A stretch of DNA of 64,000 nt from Motacilla alba alba. Taxonomy: Eukaryota; Chordata; Aves; Passeriformes; Motacillidae. The translations under genes and the position numbers were made by a program. Under the pieces are notes generated by a model. The model worked only from the letters and a program-made list of their open reading frames with translations. It made no database searches and was not told where the DNA came from. Where the stretch lies: positions 14,633,850 through 14,697,849 of the forward strand of contig NC_052031.1 in assembly GCF_015832195.1 (NCBI RefSeq). The letters run 5' to 3'. Positions 1 to 9,442 of the stretch are shown piece after piece. Position 1 is the stretch's first letter, and every line of letters starts with the position of its first letter.

Positions 1-1436
1 AACATCAACCCACAATGCTTTGTAACCAGTTAAAGAGGGGACGTGAAGAAAATTCTCACTTCAGGTATGTCTCTGACTGTGTTTAATCTCCTACACGAGT
101 CAATTTTTTACAACGTCAAAAGTAAAAGGAGGATGATTAATTATTCATTCAATAAAAAGTCATTAAAAGTGCAAAGAGACCGCACTGAAATCAGGACCTC
201 ATTACTTCACCACTGGTGTGAGAATATATTCACAAAGATTACAAACAAATAGCAGTGAATGAAGCAAGAAGACAGATCTACTTACATAGTGTGAATGTTT
301 GTAAACATCAGAACTGAATGTGAAAGAGCTGCCCAAAACATTTTATGAGGAATGGCATTTGAGCTTTGCACTGGCTATGAATTTCCCACTGCAACACAAC
401 ATAGTAATGCGAAGGAGGTCCAGAACTTCTGAACTGAAACATTGTATGACTGCAAATATAGGCAGGTAGAAGATTAAAATTAATTTTAAAGTTCTGCATT
501 AGAATGAAGTATTTTAAGAGAGTTAAAATGAAAGTTAATCACTATTTTCTTTATGCAATTCTGAGAGTCTTGTGCTATCACTTCACACCTACTTCTTGTT
601 ATGATTGATGTTTTACTTCCAAGTTTAGACTTCTTGGCAAGGTTTCATAAACAAATGAGTTTTATCTTCAAAATAACTGCTGCTTCATATTCCTACTGCT
701 TAATAATTAAAAAAAAAGAAGCAAGTGAGTTGGACAGAAATCTGGAGCTTATAAACATCCTCTATGCATAGCATAGTCAGATATTTAATATATGCCTGCC
801 AGGAAGGAGCTGTTTTGTATGACAAGTCTGGCAGCTGTACCATAAGTATAACATCAAATTGTACAAGTGCCACACCTAGTCCAAATGGGCCAATGTTAAA
901 TTACAGGAGTAGGTAGGCAGAACCTTAAATTGCAGAACTTACTCTTAGCTAAAATATTCTCCCCGCCTTTAAAGAACTGTGCTAGCACAAGTCTGAAGGA
1001 TAAGGCTACATATACATGAATTCATAGCATAAAATCATGCTTTTCGGAAGTTTGTCTACCCATGGCAAAATTCAATATGGACTCGTCAAAATTATGTTAG
1101 ATAACACTGGTAATTTAGAACCCTACATTACACAATATTCACATGGCTAAATTTTTATTTTCTATTTCACCTCCTTCTGCCGGTAAAAAGAGAGACGCAG
1201 CCAGTGGCGTCTGCAATAAGTTGGAACGCTTGGTCCCTTTAAATGCCAGCGGTGACAGCGCCCTTCTAGAGCTCAGAGCACTTCATGAAGCGGCCCAGGA
1301 GACACACGGCAAGTTAAGGAGAAACCAACAAGCGGAACAAGAACTTTTATCCCGGGAAGGGCCGCGCCCTCGCTCATCCCGCGGAGCGCAGCCGGAGCGG
1401 GGCAGCGGCCCCGGCCCCGGCCCGCCCGGCCCTGAC
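1..1436 (-). other. LRRK2: LRRK2 intron 2 (5' part, runs off the window)
   Basis: This stretch lies downstream of LRRK2 exon 2 on the minus strand, so it is the start of intron 2. I looked on the minus strand for the next exon, which in vertebrates begins with a conserved Val-Gly-Trp-Ser-Leu-type sequence, and did not find it. The distal part (1-1140) is AT-rich with no recognisable repeat. The part nearest exon 2 is CpG-rich. Confidence 0.75.
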
Positions 1437-1522
1437 CTGCTGCACGCCCGCCGCTCCCGGGTACAGATCCACCACCAGCAGCAGGGGCACGTGGACGTTT
1501 TTGCCGCTGAAGAGCCGGGGAG
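1437..1522 (-). CDS. LRRK2: LRRK2 coding exon 2 (leucine-rich repeat kinase 2)
   Basis: LRRK2 is a very large cytosolic multidomain protein (armadillo, ankyrin, LRR, ROC GTPase, COR, kinase, WD40) that phosphorylates Rab GTPases. This exon encodes part of the N-terminal armadillo region. On the minus strand it starts after a pyrimidine-rich tract ending CCCCACAG and ends at CAGCAG before GTCAGG. The frame continues from exon 1 through a split Ala codon and reads APRLFSGKNVHVPLLLVVD, then LYPGAAGVQQ. Human LRRK2 has LFQGKNIHVPLLIVLD and a closing SVQQ at this place. The exon is 86 nt and ends in phase 0, matching the human exon as I know it. The joined product of exons 1 and 2 is 77 residues, against 79 in human. 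Identification is by remembered protein similarity; no alignment was run. Confidence 0.93.
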
Positions 1523-1611
1523 CTGTGGGGGGACAGAGACAGACAGAGAGAGCGCGTCAGCGACCGGCGGCGGGCGGGACAGGGCGAGGCAGAGCAGGGC
1601 AGGGCGCTCAC
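1523..1611 (-). other. LRRK2: LRRK2 intron 1 (89 bp)
   Basis: On the minus strand the intron begins GTGAGC after an exon base G and ends in a CTCTCTGTCTGTCTCTGT-type pyrimidine tract and CAG. It is 89 bp and GC-rich. It interrupts the reading frame in phase 1 (after the first base of codon 49). Reading through it gives the wrong frame in exon 2, which is why a naive open frame spans both exons but loses the LRRK2 similarity. Confidence 0.88.
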
Positions 1612-1756
1612 CGCTCTGCCGGGCCGCCAGCTCCAGCAGATCGCTCAGGGTCTGCACCAGCGTCTCCAGCCGCTTCCTCTCCTGGACGTTCTGGAGCCGG
1701 ACGACCAGCTTCCTCAGGGCTTGTTCCTCCCCCTCCTCGGGGCCGCCGCTGGCCAT
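1612..1756 (-). CDS. LRRK2: LRRK2 coding exon 1, with start codon
   Basis: The minus-strand ATG at 1756-1754 sits in a strong Kozak context (GCC before, G after) and opens MASGGPEEGEEQALRKLVVR, followed by LQNVQERKRLETLVQTLSDL. Human LRRK2 begins MASGSCQGCEEDEETLKKLI and continues with VRLNNVQEGKQIETLVQILE. The Met-Ala-Ser-Gly start, the acidic run and the LxNVQExKxxETLVQxLxDLL helix are shared. The exon encodes 48 full codons plus one base, then a GTGAGC donor. It is two codons shorter than the human exon, in the acidic segment. The last codons (residues 42-48, ELAARQS) differ from human FTYSER. The 5' neighbour on the opposite strand is SLC2A13, as in human, which independently supports the call. 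No kinase or GTPase segment is in the window. Confidence 0.95.
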
Positions 1757-1785
1757 GGCCGAGCCGCTGCTCTCTCCGTGCCCAT
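1714..1785 (-). other. Overlapping upstream reading frame before the LRRK2 start
   Basis: On the minus strand an ATG at 1785-1783 lies 29 nt upstream of the LRRK2 ATG in a different frame. It reads 23 codons, beginning MGTERAAARPWPAAAPRR, overlaps the first codons of LRRK2 and stops at 1714-1716. It would matter only if the LRRK2 transcript starts upstream of 1785, which the sequence alone does not settle. Its context (C at -3, G at +4) is weaker than that of the main ATG. Confidence 0.45.
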
Positions 1786-2081
1786 CCGCCGGTCGGCGGG
1801 ACGAGCGCAGGGCAGGGCTGGGCGCTGCGGGCCTGTCCCGCTGCTGCCGCTCCGCGCTGCCGCCGCCCGGCCGCCCTCACCCGGCCCTCCCGAGCCGCCC
1901 CTGCCGCGGCCTCCGGCCCCTCCCACGGCGCCGCTCCATGGACGCGGCCAAGGACCGGCCCCCGCGGGCGGGCGGCCCCCGGCAACCCCAGGGAAACGCC
2001 CGGGGGCGCCGCGCAAGCGCCCGGCAAAGGAGAACAGACCCGCGGGCAGCTTCCCCTCACAGTGATTGACGAAACTGCTGC

Positions 2082-2137
2082 CCAATAGAGCTGCCGAGCT
2101 GGACCCGGGTCCGCCCAGCAGCGCCTCACTATAAAAA
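2082..2137 (+). promoter_or_regulatory. CCAAT and TATA pair pointing away from LRRK2
   Basis: At the outer edge of CpG island 1, CCAAT (2082-2086) is followed 44 bp later by TATAAAAA (2130-2137) on the plus strand. That spacing would place a start site near 2160, directed away from LRRK2 into the intergenic block. The elements are seen in the sequence; promoter activity is inferred. The CCAAT could instead serve LRRK2, since the box works in both orientations. Confidence 0.4.
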
Positions 2138-3149
2138 CGGGCCAAGGGGTGGTCTGGAATGGGTGGTTTTGATTTCTGGGTTGTGTGAGGTTTGTGGGGT
2201 GAGGATCTGTGGCCCTGTGGGATACCTACACTGGGGCAGTCTGTTCCTGAAAGGCTGCACCCCGTGGGAGGATGTGGAGTTGAGCCTTGGAAGATGGGAG
2301 GGGTGAGGTGAAGGTGTTTTAAGACTCATTTCCATCTCTAACTGCCCTACTCTAATTTGTTTGGCAATAAAATAATTTCCCCCGGTTGAGTCTGTTTTGC
2401 CTCTAATGGTGATTGGTGAGTGATCTCTTCCTGTCCTTATCTTGACCCATGAGCCTTTTACAATGTTTTCTCTCCCTCCTCTAGATAAGAATGTGAGTTA
2501 GAGAGCGGCTTTGCTGAGAAGCTGGTGTCCAGTGGGGTCAACCCAGCACAGTCCTTTTTGGTCCCCACCATATTACTCTTTCCTGAAACCAGATGTCTGA
2601 AATTTTCAATGTGCATCTTCTGTGCACCTTGATAGTAAATATTGTGTAGTTGAAGTCTCTCTGCTTGTTCCGGCACATCTGGCTTGAAGTCCTGGATCAC
2701 TTGTAGCTCCTTCAGTAAATAATTTGTTGCAATTATAGATTCCTGAGCTAGATCACTTGAGCCTGAGTTAATGTTTCCTCTTCCTTCCACTTATGTTGGC
2801 AAAGAGTAAAAAACTGTGCTAGTGTTTCTGAGGTTCCTGAAGAAATACAGGAACTAACTTCTAGAGATCTGATCTAACTTCTAGAGAACACTGATCTTCC
2901 CATGTGTCTCCCGTTCATTCTTCTGCAGGTAGCAGTTCCCTGGAGTGCTGGTTGGAGAGGATGCCAGCTTCTGCTAAGTCTCTGGAAGTCTGGTAGAGTT
3001 TGGCAAAAGTCTTCTGAAGTGTACTAATTAGTTAGATAAGAGGAGAATGGAAAGAATGAGGTAGTCTTGGTAGGCATCTATATTGTAGTTTTCCTGGATT
3101 TTTCTAGGGAGATCCAATGAAGATACATTAATATCTTCACTAGAATGAA
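2138..3149. other. Intergenic, no recognisable gene or repeat
   Basis: A TG-rich stretch lies at about 2150-2330. A minus-strand frame without an ATG (2790-2458, GTG as first codon) runs 110 codons and is hydrophilic. I do not recognise it and treat it as unproven. CTAACTTCTAGAGA occurs twice close together near 2850-2890. Confidence 0.5.
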
Positions 3150-3406
3150 TGGGAAGAATGGGTGCAAATTCAAAACCAGAAAGTTTAGGTTGAGTACTAG
3201 GAAAAAAGTCTTTACTGTGGGGGTGGTGAGGCACTCCAACAGGCTGTCTGGGGAAGTTATGGATGTCCCATCCCTGGGGATGCTCAAAGCCAGGTTGGAT
3301 GGGGCTCTGAGCAACCTGGTCTAGTGGAAAGTATCCCAGCCCACGGAAGGAAGGTTGGAACGAGATGGTCTTCAAAGTCCACTTCCAACCCAAACCATTG
3401 TATGAT
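3150..3406 (+). repeat. CR1 LINE, 3' end fragment
   Basis: The sequence carries the CR1 3' landmarks in order: a TTTACTGTGGGGGTGGTGAG core, GGCCAGGTTGGATGGGGCTC-like sequence, CAACCTGGTCTAGTGGAAAG and a tail ending CCATTGTATGAT. The element is 5'-truncated, as most avian CR1 copies are. An open frame seen antisense to it is a shadow. Confidence 0.9.
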
Positions 3407-3799
3407 CTGCAGAAGTGATTAGAGATTGTGACTGAGCTGTCTTGTGTTGATGTCTGGCAGGAAAATTGAGGTCTGATAGTAAAGTGTAGTTGTCTAAATG
3501 TCATTCTTAGCATGAGAAAAGGGCAAAGGACTTCACCTCTGGAGTACCTCTTAAATGTTTTTCTGCTCTGGAAGTTTCATATATTTCTGACCTCTTTCTA
3601 ATGTTCCATCAGTGAGTGTGGATGGCTTACATGAAGACCACAACAAAGGGCCCCAGATCTTTAACTAATTTAAACAATTTGTTCTTTTTCTGTGGGGTTT
3701 CAGTGTGTTCATTCCATGTCTTCTGTTCTCTATCAGCTGTAGTATGTTGTGTTGTTTTATGCACATAGTTTGAAAAGACTGTACAGACAGTACAGACTG
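3407..3799. other. Intergenic, nothing recognised
   Basis: I see no exon, RNA gene or known repeat here. A short run of GTACAGAC/TACAGACTGTAC direct and inverted pieces lies at about 3778-3802, just before the next CR1 fragment. Confidence 0.5.
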
Positions 3800-3942
3800 T
3801 ACTGGGTTGGAGAAGACCTTTGAGATCATTCAGTCCTATGGCTAACACCACCTTTTCAACTAGACCACGGCACTAAGTGTCACATTTTTTATTTTAAACA
3901 CCTCCAAAGACAGGGACTCCATTTCTTTTTGTCCACAGGCTG
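3800..3942 (-). repeat. CR1 LINE, short 3' fragment (antisense)
   Basis: ACTGGGTTGGAGAAGACCTT followed by GAGATCATTCAGTCC and a degraded ACCACGGCACTAAGTGTCAC segment is the reverse complement of a CR1 3' end. It fades after GGGACTCCATT. Confidence 0.8.
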
Positions 3943-5674
3943 AAATGCCACATCATACAGTCTTCTGGTTTGATTTAGCAATTTCCATGGCCTCATCACC
4001 CAATCTATAATGCAAATTGTTATATTTTCTTGAAATTGGTGTAATAAGTGAATACAGGATGCATTGACCATTAGAGAAACTTTCTAAGTGACCACAATGA
4101 TAGATTTGGCTGTATTTGGCTGTAAAAAACTTGTATTTTGTTTTAGCTCCATGTAGAAGTTGATTGGGATAGGAGCTTTTGTTGGAATAAGGCTGCAAAG
4201 GGGACTCCAAAGGAAGGGGCAAGCCACTAGAGAACACACCAGAAGACCCTCAAGAACTTTTTTTTGTCTGAGTTATGTCTGGGCCTAAGTCTCATCCCAT
4301 TCCTAAGATTTGTTTTAGAAATTAAATCCAGGTTGGAGCTCCTGGCTGATTTGGGTTGTTAAGGGGCAATTTTTTGCCTTCTGTTCTCAGTCGTCTCTAA
4401 TGTCTCTTCTGAAAATTTTCTTGGGCCCATTTCCCTCTCTTGGCTATACACATTTTCATGTTTGGAATAAAATTTTCTGCTAAATGTTTTAATTCACTCT
4501 GTCCTTGATATTAGCCATTTCTGATTGGCTTTTGCTATCAGCTGTGTAGCAGGTCCCTCATTTCTTCATCCTTCCTAGCTTTGGTGTTGATAGTGGTTTA
4601 AATGTTCTATGGTGCTTATAGGGTGAGATACCAGGATGCAGAGAGAGATTCTGGGTCAGCTGTGAAAGAACTGTATGTTGCAGTGTGATACAAGTATTTT
4701 TCAGAACTGAAACTTCATCTTTTTGACAGGAGAGGGAGGCTGTGTGCAAGGAAAGACTGTAGGCTGTTGTTTCTGCGTTGCTGGGAAGGAAGGTGTTTTT
4801 CTGGAACAGTTCTTTTCCCTAGATCCTTGCCAGTTCAGTTGGGCTTTTTAGGGGCTGAATTCTCTTTGGATTTTCTTTCTGTTTGGTTTTGTGGGAGGGA
4901 ATGTATGTGAGAGTGAGTTTAGGTTTTTGTGGGGGAGGTTCTGATTTTTTTGTTTGTTTGTTTTCTGAGGTTTTTTGTTGTTTATCTTTTGTTGTTTTTT
5001 TCCCCCTTCTTCCTGTTCTCCCATTATTTTATTTACAATGCTTTATACCACCTGGTGAACCTGCAGAAGCTATATTAATTATTGCCTGGGGGCTCTCCTT
5101 TGCAAGCTATTTCTGACAGAGAGCAATGTCAGTCAGGTCCATTTTTTCACATTCAGTTTTGTCTCATCATGCTTCCCCCAGAGAGGAGAATGAAAATTTA
5201 ATTACACTAGACTTTATAACCACCTTTTTTTGGTTTTGAAATCTGCTTTGAAGAGCCCATGCATATTTATCACTGAAGGCATAATACTCTGAATAAATAT
5301 TCTTTCCATTGTTGCATCCCCATTCTGTGTGTTTTAACCCTGCAGCTGGAGAGGGGGTGGTGTTAATTTGAATGACAGAAAGTGCTCAGACAGAGCCTGT
5401 TCAGAGGTGATATGACAGTTATTTGATTCACCCCTGGACAAAATGCTGATAAATGGTCCCTCTGCTTTTATGTTGTAACCAGCAGGGGTTCTGTGGTGTT
5501 AATGAATTCATTGCTTCAGAAAACAGTGGCAGAGCAGGTATTCTACCTCAACTTTTTCAGCTCTCATTTTAGATATCAGGCATTTAAGTTTTAAAAAGAT
5601 TAAGTGCTGTGCATAGGCCCACAGTTATTCACTGCTCTGTGTATGTGAAGGTGCATCATCTTCACAGCTTCCAA
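3943..5674. other. Intergenic, unique sequence with a T-rich tract
   Basis: No gene or interspersed repeat is recognised. A low-complexity T/TTTG/TTGTTG tract occupies about 4943-5020. The short open frames here have no conserved features. Confidence 0.5.
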
Positions 5675-6760
5675 ATGGATGGGCTTGGACAGGCACTCTC
5701 TTTGTTGGTAGGGAACTGCCTGGTGGCTGGGCCCAGAGAGTGGTGGTGCATGTTGATACATCCAGGTGGTGGCTGGTCACAAGTGATGTTCCCCAGGGGT
5801 CAGTGTTTGGACCAGCCCTGTCTAATACCTTTATCAATGATCTGGACCAGGGAATCAAGTGCTGCCTGTCAGTTTGTGACAAGTTGGCACCAAAGTGGAA
5901 GTGTTGATCTGCTGAAGGGTGGGAAGACTCTGCAGAGGACACTGGACAGACTGGACAAGATTGATGGGCCAAGAACAATTGTGTGAGGTTCCACAAGGCC
6001 AAATGCTGAGTCCTGCAACTTGGTCTCAACAACCCCTCAACAATGAAATGCTGAAGGCTGGGGCAGAGTGTTTGGAGATCTACCCAGTGGAAAAGCATCT
6101 GGGGGTGCTGGTCAACAGCAGCTGAACATGAGCCAGTGTGTGCCCAAGTGGCCAAGAAGGCCAATGGCATCCTGGCCTGGGTCAGAAATATTGTGACCAG
6201 CAGGACCAGGGCAGTGATTGCCCTGTACTCAGCCCTGGTGAGGCTGTACCTCAGATCCTGTGTTCAGTTTTGGGCCCCTCGCTGCAAGAAAGACACTGAG
6301 GTGCTGGAGCAAGTCCAGAGAAGGGCAATGAAGCTGATGGAGGGTCTGGAGCACAAGTCTTATGAGGAGCAGCTGAGGGAGCTGGGGGTGCTCAGCCTGG
6401 AGAAAAGGGAGCTCAGGGGAGACCTTATTGATCTCTAGAACTGCCTAAAAGGAGGCTGTAGCCAGGTGGGGGGGTCAGTGTCTTCTCCCAAGTAGCAAGT
6501 GATAGAACAAGAGGAAATATCCTTGAGTTGTGTGTGGGGATGTTTAGATGGGAAATTGAGAAAAATTTCTTCCCTGAAAGGGTTGTCCAAGCCCTGGAAT
6601 GGGCAGTCCAGGGAAGTGGTTAATTCACCATCCCTGGGGATATTTAAAAGACATGTTGATGTGGCCCCTAGGGTCATGGTTAATGGTGGACTTGGCAGGG
6701 CTGGGTTAATGATTGAACTCGATAGTTTTAAAAGACTTTTCCACTCTAAATGATTCTATG
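5675..6760 (+). repeat. CR1 LINE with remnant of reverse transcriptase ORF2 and 3' end
   Basis: About 1.1 kb of CR1 in sense orientation. The 5' part matches the C-terminal reverse transcriptase region (a GTGATGTTCCCCAGGGGTCA equivalent of the VPQGSVLGP motif, then a LxxDLDQG-like segment). The part at 6136-6438 reads [14 protein letters not shown], then [20 protein letters not shown] and [20 protein letters not shown], all typical of the ORF2 tail. The 3' end shows the degraded LIELDSFKR region and TGATTCTATG. Frameshifts and stops divide the frame, so it is a dead copy truncated at its 5' end. Confidence 0.93.
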
Positions 6761-7329
6761 CAATGTACCTTTCTGAAAGCAGGTGCCCTACTTGCTTTTC
6801 AAAAATATTTTCATTATTAAGTATTTAAGTATAACAAAAGTAACATTTTATTTAAAGAAATTTGTGCATATGTTAAATTGGGCTGACACCTAGTGGTGGG
6901 AATACTTCTAATACAGAAGTACATGGCCAGTGGTTCCTTTGGTTCTGTGGGTATTTGAAGTTAAAAAATGGCAGCTTGAAACTATGCTGTTCTTAGAGGA
7001 GGCCAGAGAAGACCTGGATTTCCTCAAAAGAAGGGCTGTTCCTGGAGTTCCTGCCCTTTATCTTTCTGAAAATCATCTTCCCTCTGCCTGCTTTCCCCCT
7101 CTCATCATCCTTTGGGGTACACTGCATTGCTATATACTCAATATGATCTATATGTTAACAGAGCAGATGAGTACTGCAAAGCCCAAGTAAGCTTTCCTGC
7201 TGTTTCCTGCTGAATAGCTGATGATGCACTTTGTGATTCTAAATTAGAAACTGGAGGAGATGTTCAGGATGTTTTCTGCCAGTATCCAGCTGATTAAACA
7301 GCTTCTGTTAAAGGGACATATCTTTCACT
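6761..7329. other. Intergenic, nothing recognised
   Basis: AT-rich unique sequence between two CR1 copies. A short plus-strand frame at 6930-7190 has no recognisable domain. Confidence 0.5.
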
Positions 7330-7662
7330 TCATAGAATGATGGAACGGTTTGGGTTGGGTGGAACCTTGAACACCATTAAGTTCTGACCCTGCAGCCATG
7401 CACAGGGACACCTTCCGCTAGACCAGGTTGCTCAGGGCCCTATCCAACTTACGTATTTCCAGGGATGTGGCATCCACAGTTTCTCTGGGCACCCTGCTCC
7501 AGTGCCTCACCACCCTCACAGAAAAGAATTTCTTTCTACTGTCTAATCTAAACATGCCCTCTTTCAGTTTGAAACCATTTCCCCTTGTTCTGTCACTACA
7601 TGCTCTTGTAAAAAGTCCCTACACATCTGTAGAATCCCTTCCAGTTATTCTTTGCATCCTTG
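7330..7662 (-). repeat. CR1 LINE, 3' end (antisense)
   Basis: It begins TCATAGAATGATGGAACGGT, the reverse complement of the CR1 tail. It continues through CCAGGTTGCTCAGGGCCC, CACCCTGCTCCAGTGCCTCA and the CTTGTTCTGTCACTACATG region that is antisense to the 3' end of ORF2 and the 3' UTR. Confidence 0.92.
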
Positions 7663-8005
7663 CCAAGTCCAGCTCCAATTTCACCTTGGCCTTTCCCCCC
7701 ATCCCTGTACAACTGGACTGTATCTCTATACTCTTCCCAGGTTACCTGCTCTTGCCTCCTTTGCCTGTGCACATACGTTTTGCCCTTTAGCTTGACCAGC
7801 AGGTCCAGACTCAGTGATTCTGATCTCCTGCCTTCCTTGCCAAATTTCTTGTGCCTGGGGATCACTAATTTGTGTGCTCCATGAAGATGTACTTGAAAAT
7901 TTGCCAGCTCTGTTCTGTTCCCTTGACCCTGAAGAAAGATTCCTAGGGGATTGTATTGATGAGTTCCTTGAAGAGCTGGTGTTTACTTTCCTGATCAGGC
8001 CTTTA
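7663..8005 (-). repeat. CR1 LINE, 5' internal segment (antisense), joined to the previous segment
   Basis: The segment resembles the CR1 region upstream of the endonuclease in reverse complement: CCCTGTACAACTGGACTGTA, TACTCTTCCCAGGTTACCTG, TTTAGCTTGACCAGCAGGTC, CCAGCTCTGTTCTGTTCCCT and GAGTTCCTTGAAGAGCTGG. It directly follows a 3'-end segment in the same orientation. The intervening reverse transcriptase region, which should be more than 2 kb, is missing. Either the copy is internally deleted or two CR1 insertions abut. Confidence 0.75.
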
Positions 8006-9074
8006 AGGGGAAAAAAACTTCTCAACTGAAAAATTGTAAAATGGACTTGTGGCTGGTCTCTAAGGAGGTGTAATAGAAAGCCTAAATTTCTGGATCACTG
8101 GCTTCAGGGTTATGTTAGAGCCGTGAGGAGGAGGGTTAGGAGCCACCTGGTCCAGAGTATGTAGCACTTGGCCATGACAACTAGCAAAGTGATGTATATT
8201 TAAAAAAGGAGGCTCCCACAGCTGAGCATAAAACAGCACAAACTGCTTGAAAAAAAGAGTATGAAACAATCATCACTTTCAGAGTGGCTGAAATATATGG
8301 ACCTTAAACATAATAGGACATATAAGGCCACTGGTTTATGCAATATGGTGAACTTCATAATGCTAGGTCTACTGGAAAGCACTGCCTCTACTCATGCTGC
8401 TTCCTTATAGCATAGACACTACAATGCCTATGGAAGTGAATTTGCTCACCAGATAGAGGCCAGCACTGTGTCTGACCTGGGCAGCACTGCTCATCTTTGG
8501 ATTATTTTACTTCTCATTTCATTTTAAAGTATTTTCTTAATAACTGCAGCTATTACTATACAGCACCAGTGGGTTTACAGGACCATGTATGAGGCATTTT
8601 GCTTATGTCTAGGGTTTTGTATATCTTTTCTAATTTAATTTTTATGGGTCTCTTTCATTGTACCATAATGTCTGTCTGTCATCAGCTTTTATAAACAGTA
8701 CAAATAAAGATGGGGATACAAATGAGTTTAAATCCCTGAAGCAGAATTAAAGAATGTGGCACCAAGGTAAATCATAATCCAGCAATATATTTTTTCCTTT
8801 CTCTCTCTGTTCAGTTATCAGTGGATTGATCACACTGGTTTTAGTAAGGAAGAAGGTTCTTGACTCATATGGACAGTTATTCATATGGCTTACTTTGGCA
8901 ATTTATAGAAAAAAATTCTTATTGGGTTTGCCAGTGATAAAATATAAACTTTCTTATTCCTACAATGCTTTTTAGGTTTGTTAGGTGGTTTTAGTTCTCT
9001 CATTCCAGAGAATTCATTGTTGTCCAGTACATGTTTTTGCTCTGGTTTAAATCAAAATAATTTTCTTCATAATT
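8006..9074. other. Intergenic, nothing recognised
   Basis: AT-rich unique sequence. No repeat, RNA gene or exon recognised. Confidence 0.5.
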
Positions 9075-9442
9075 ATGAAGAGATGGTTTCAGGGTGACCT
9101 AATTGTAGCCTTCCAGTGCCTGATGGGAGCCAATAAAAAAGTGGGAGAGAGATTTTTTTTAAAAGAGTATGTGGTGACATGGCAAGGGGGAATGGCTGAA
9201 AGCTGAAAGAGTGCATACATTTAAATTAGATATTAGGAGGAAATTTTTTACTGTGAGTGTGGTGAGGCACAGAAACAGGTTACCCAGAGAAGCTTTGGCT
9301 TTCCCATGGAGGTGTTCAAGGCCAGGTTGGATGGGGCTCTGACCAGCCTGATCTAATGAAAGGTGTCCCACATCAGGGAGGTTGAAATTAGATGGTCTTT
9401 AATGTCCCTTTCCAACCTAAGACATTCCTTGATTCTTTGATT
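9075..9442 (+). repeat. CR1 LINE, 3' end fragment
   Basis: It starts in the GGGTGACCTAATTGTAGCCT segment, passes TTAGATATTAGGAGGAAATT and GTGGTGAGGCAC, and ends CTAAGACATTCCTTGATTCT. It is a 5'-truncated sense copy. Confidence 0.9.

Larger units (their letters stand above)
1200..2115. promoter_or_regulatory. LRRK2: CpG island 1: LRRK2 promoter and first exons
   Basis: CG dinucleotides and G/C runs are dense here, in contrast to the AT-rich flanks on both sides. The island covers exons 1 and 2 and extends about 360 bp upstream of the LRRK2 ATG. Several GC-box-like CCGCCC/GGGCGG motifs are visible, and no TATA box faces LRRK2. This is the usual layout of a broad vertebrate CpG promoter. Edges are estimated by eye. 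Confidence 0.85.

Noticed and set aside
1..1436. Search for LRRK2 exon 3
   Set aside because: No minus-strand segment after an acceptor encodes the expected Trp-Ser-Leu-Leu-type start of exon 3.
1283..1756. Single-exon 157-codon reading of LRRK2 exon 1
   Set aside because: Only the first 48 codons match LRRK2. After the GTGAGC donor the frame is intronic, and then out of frame in exon 2.
1143..2145. Several long frames on both strands in CpG island 1, including a 308-codon plus-strand frame
   Set aside because: They are rich in Arg, Pro, Ala and Gly, overlap one another and the true LRRK2 exons, and reflect the scarcity of stop codons in GC-rich DNA.
5609..6753. Series of plus- and minus-strand frames that look protein-coding
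   Set aside because: The plus-strand pieces are remnants of CR1 ORF2, broken by stops and frameshifts. The minus-strand ones are shadows.
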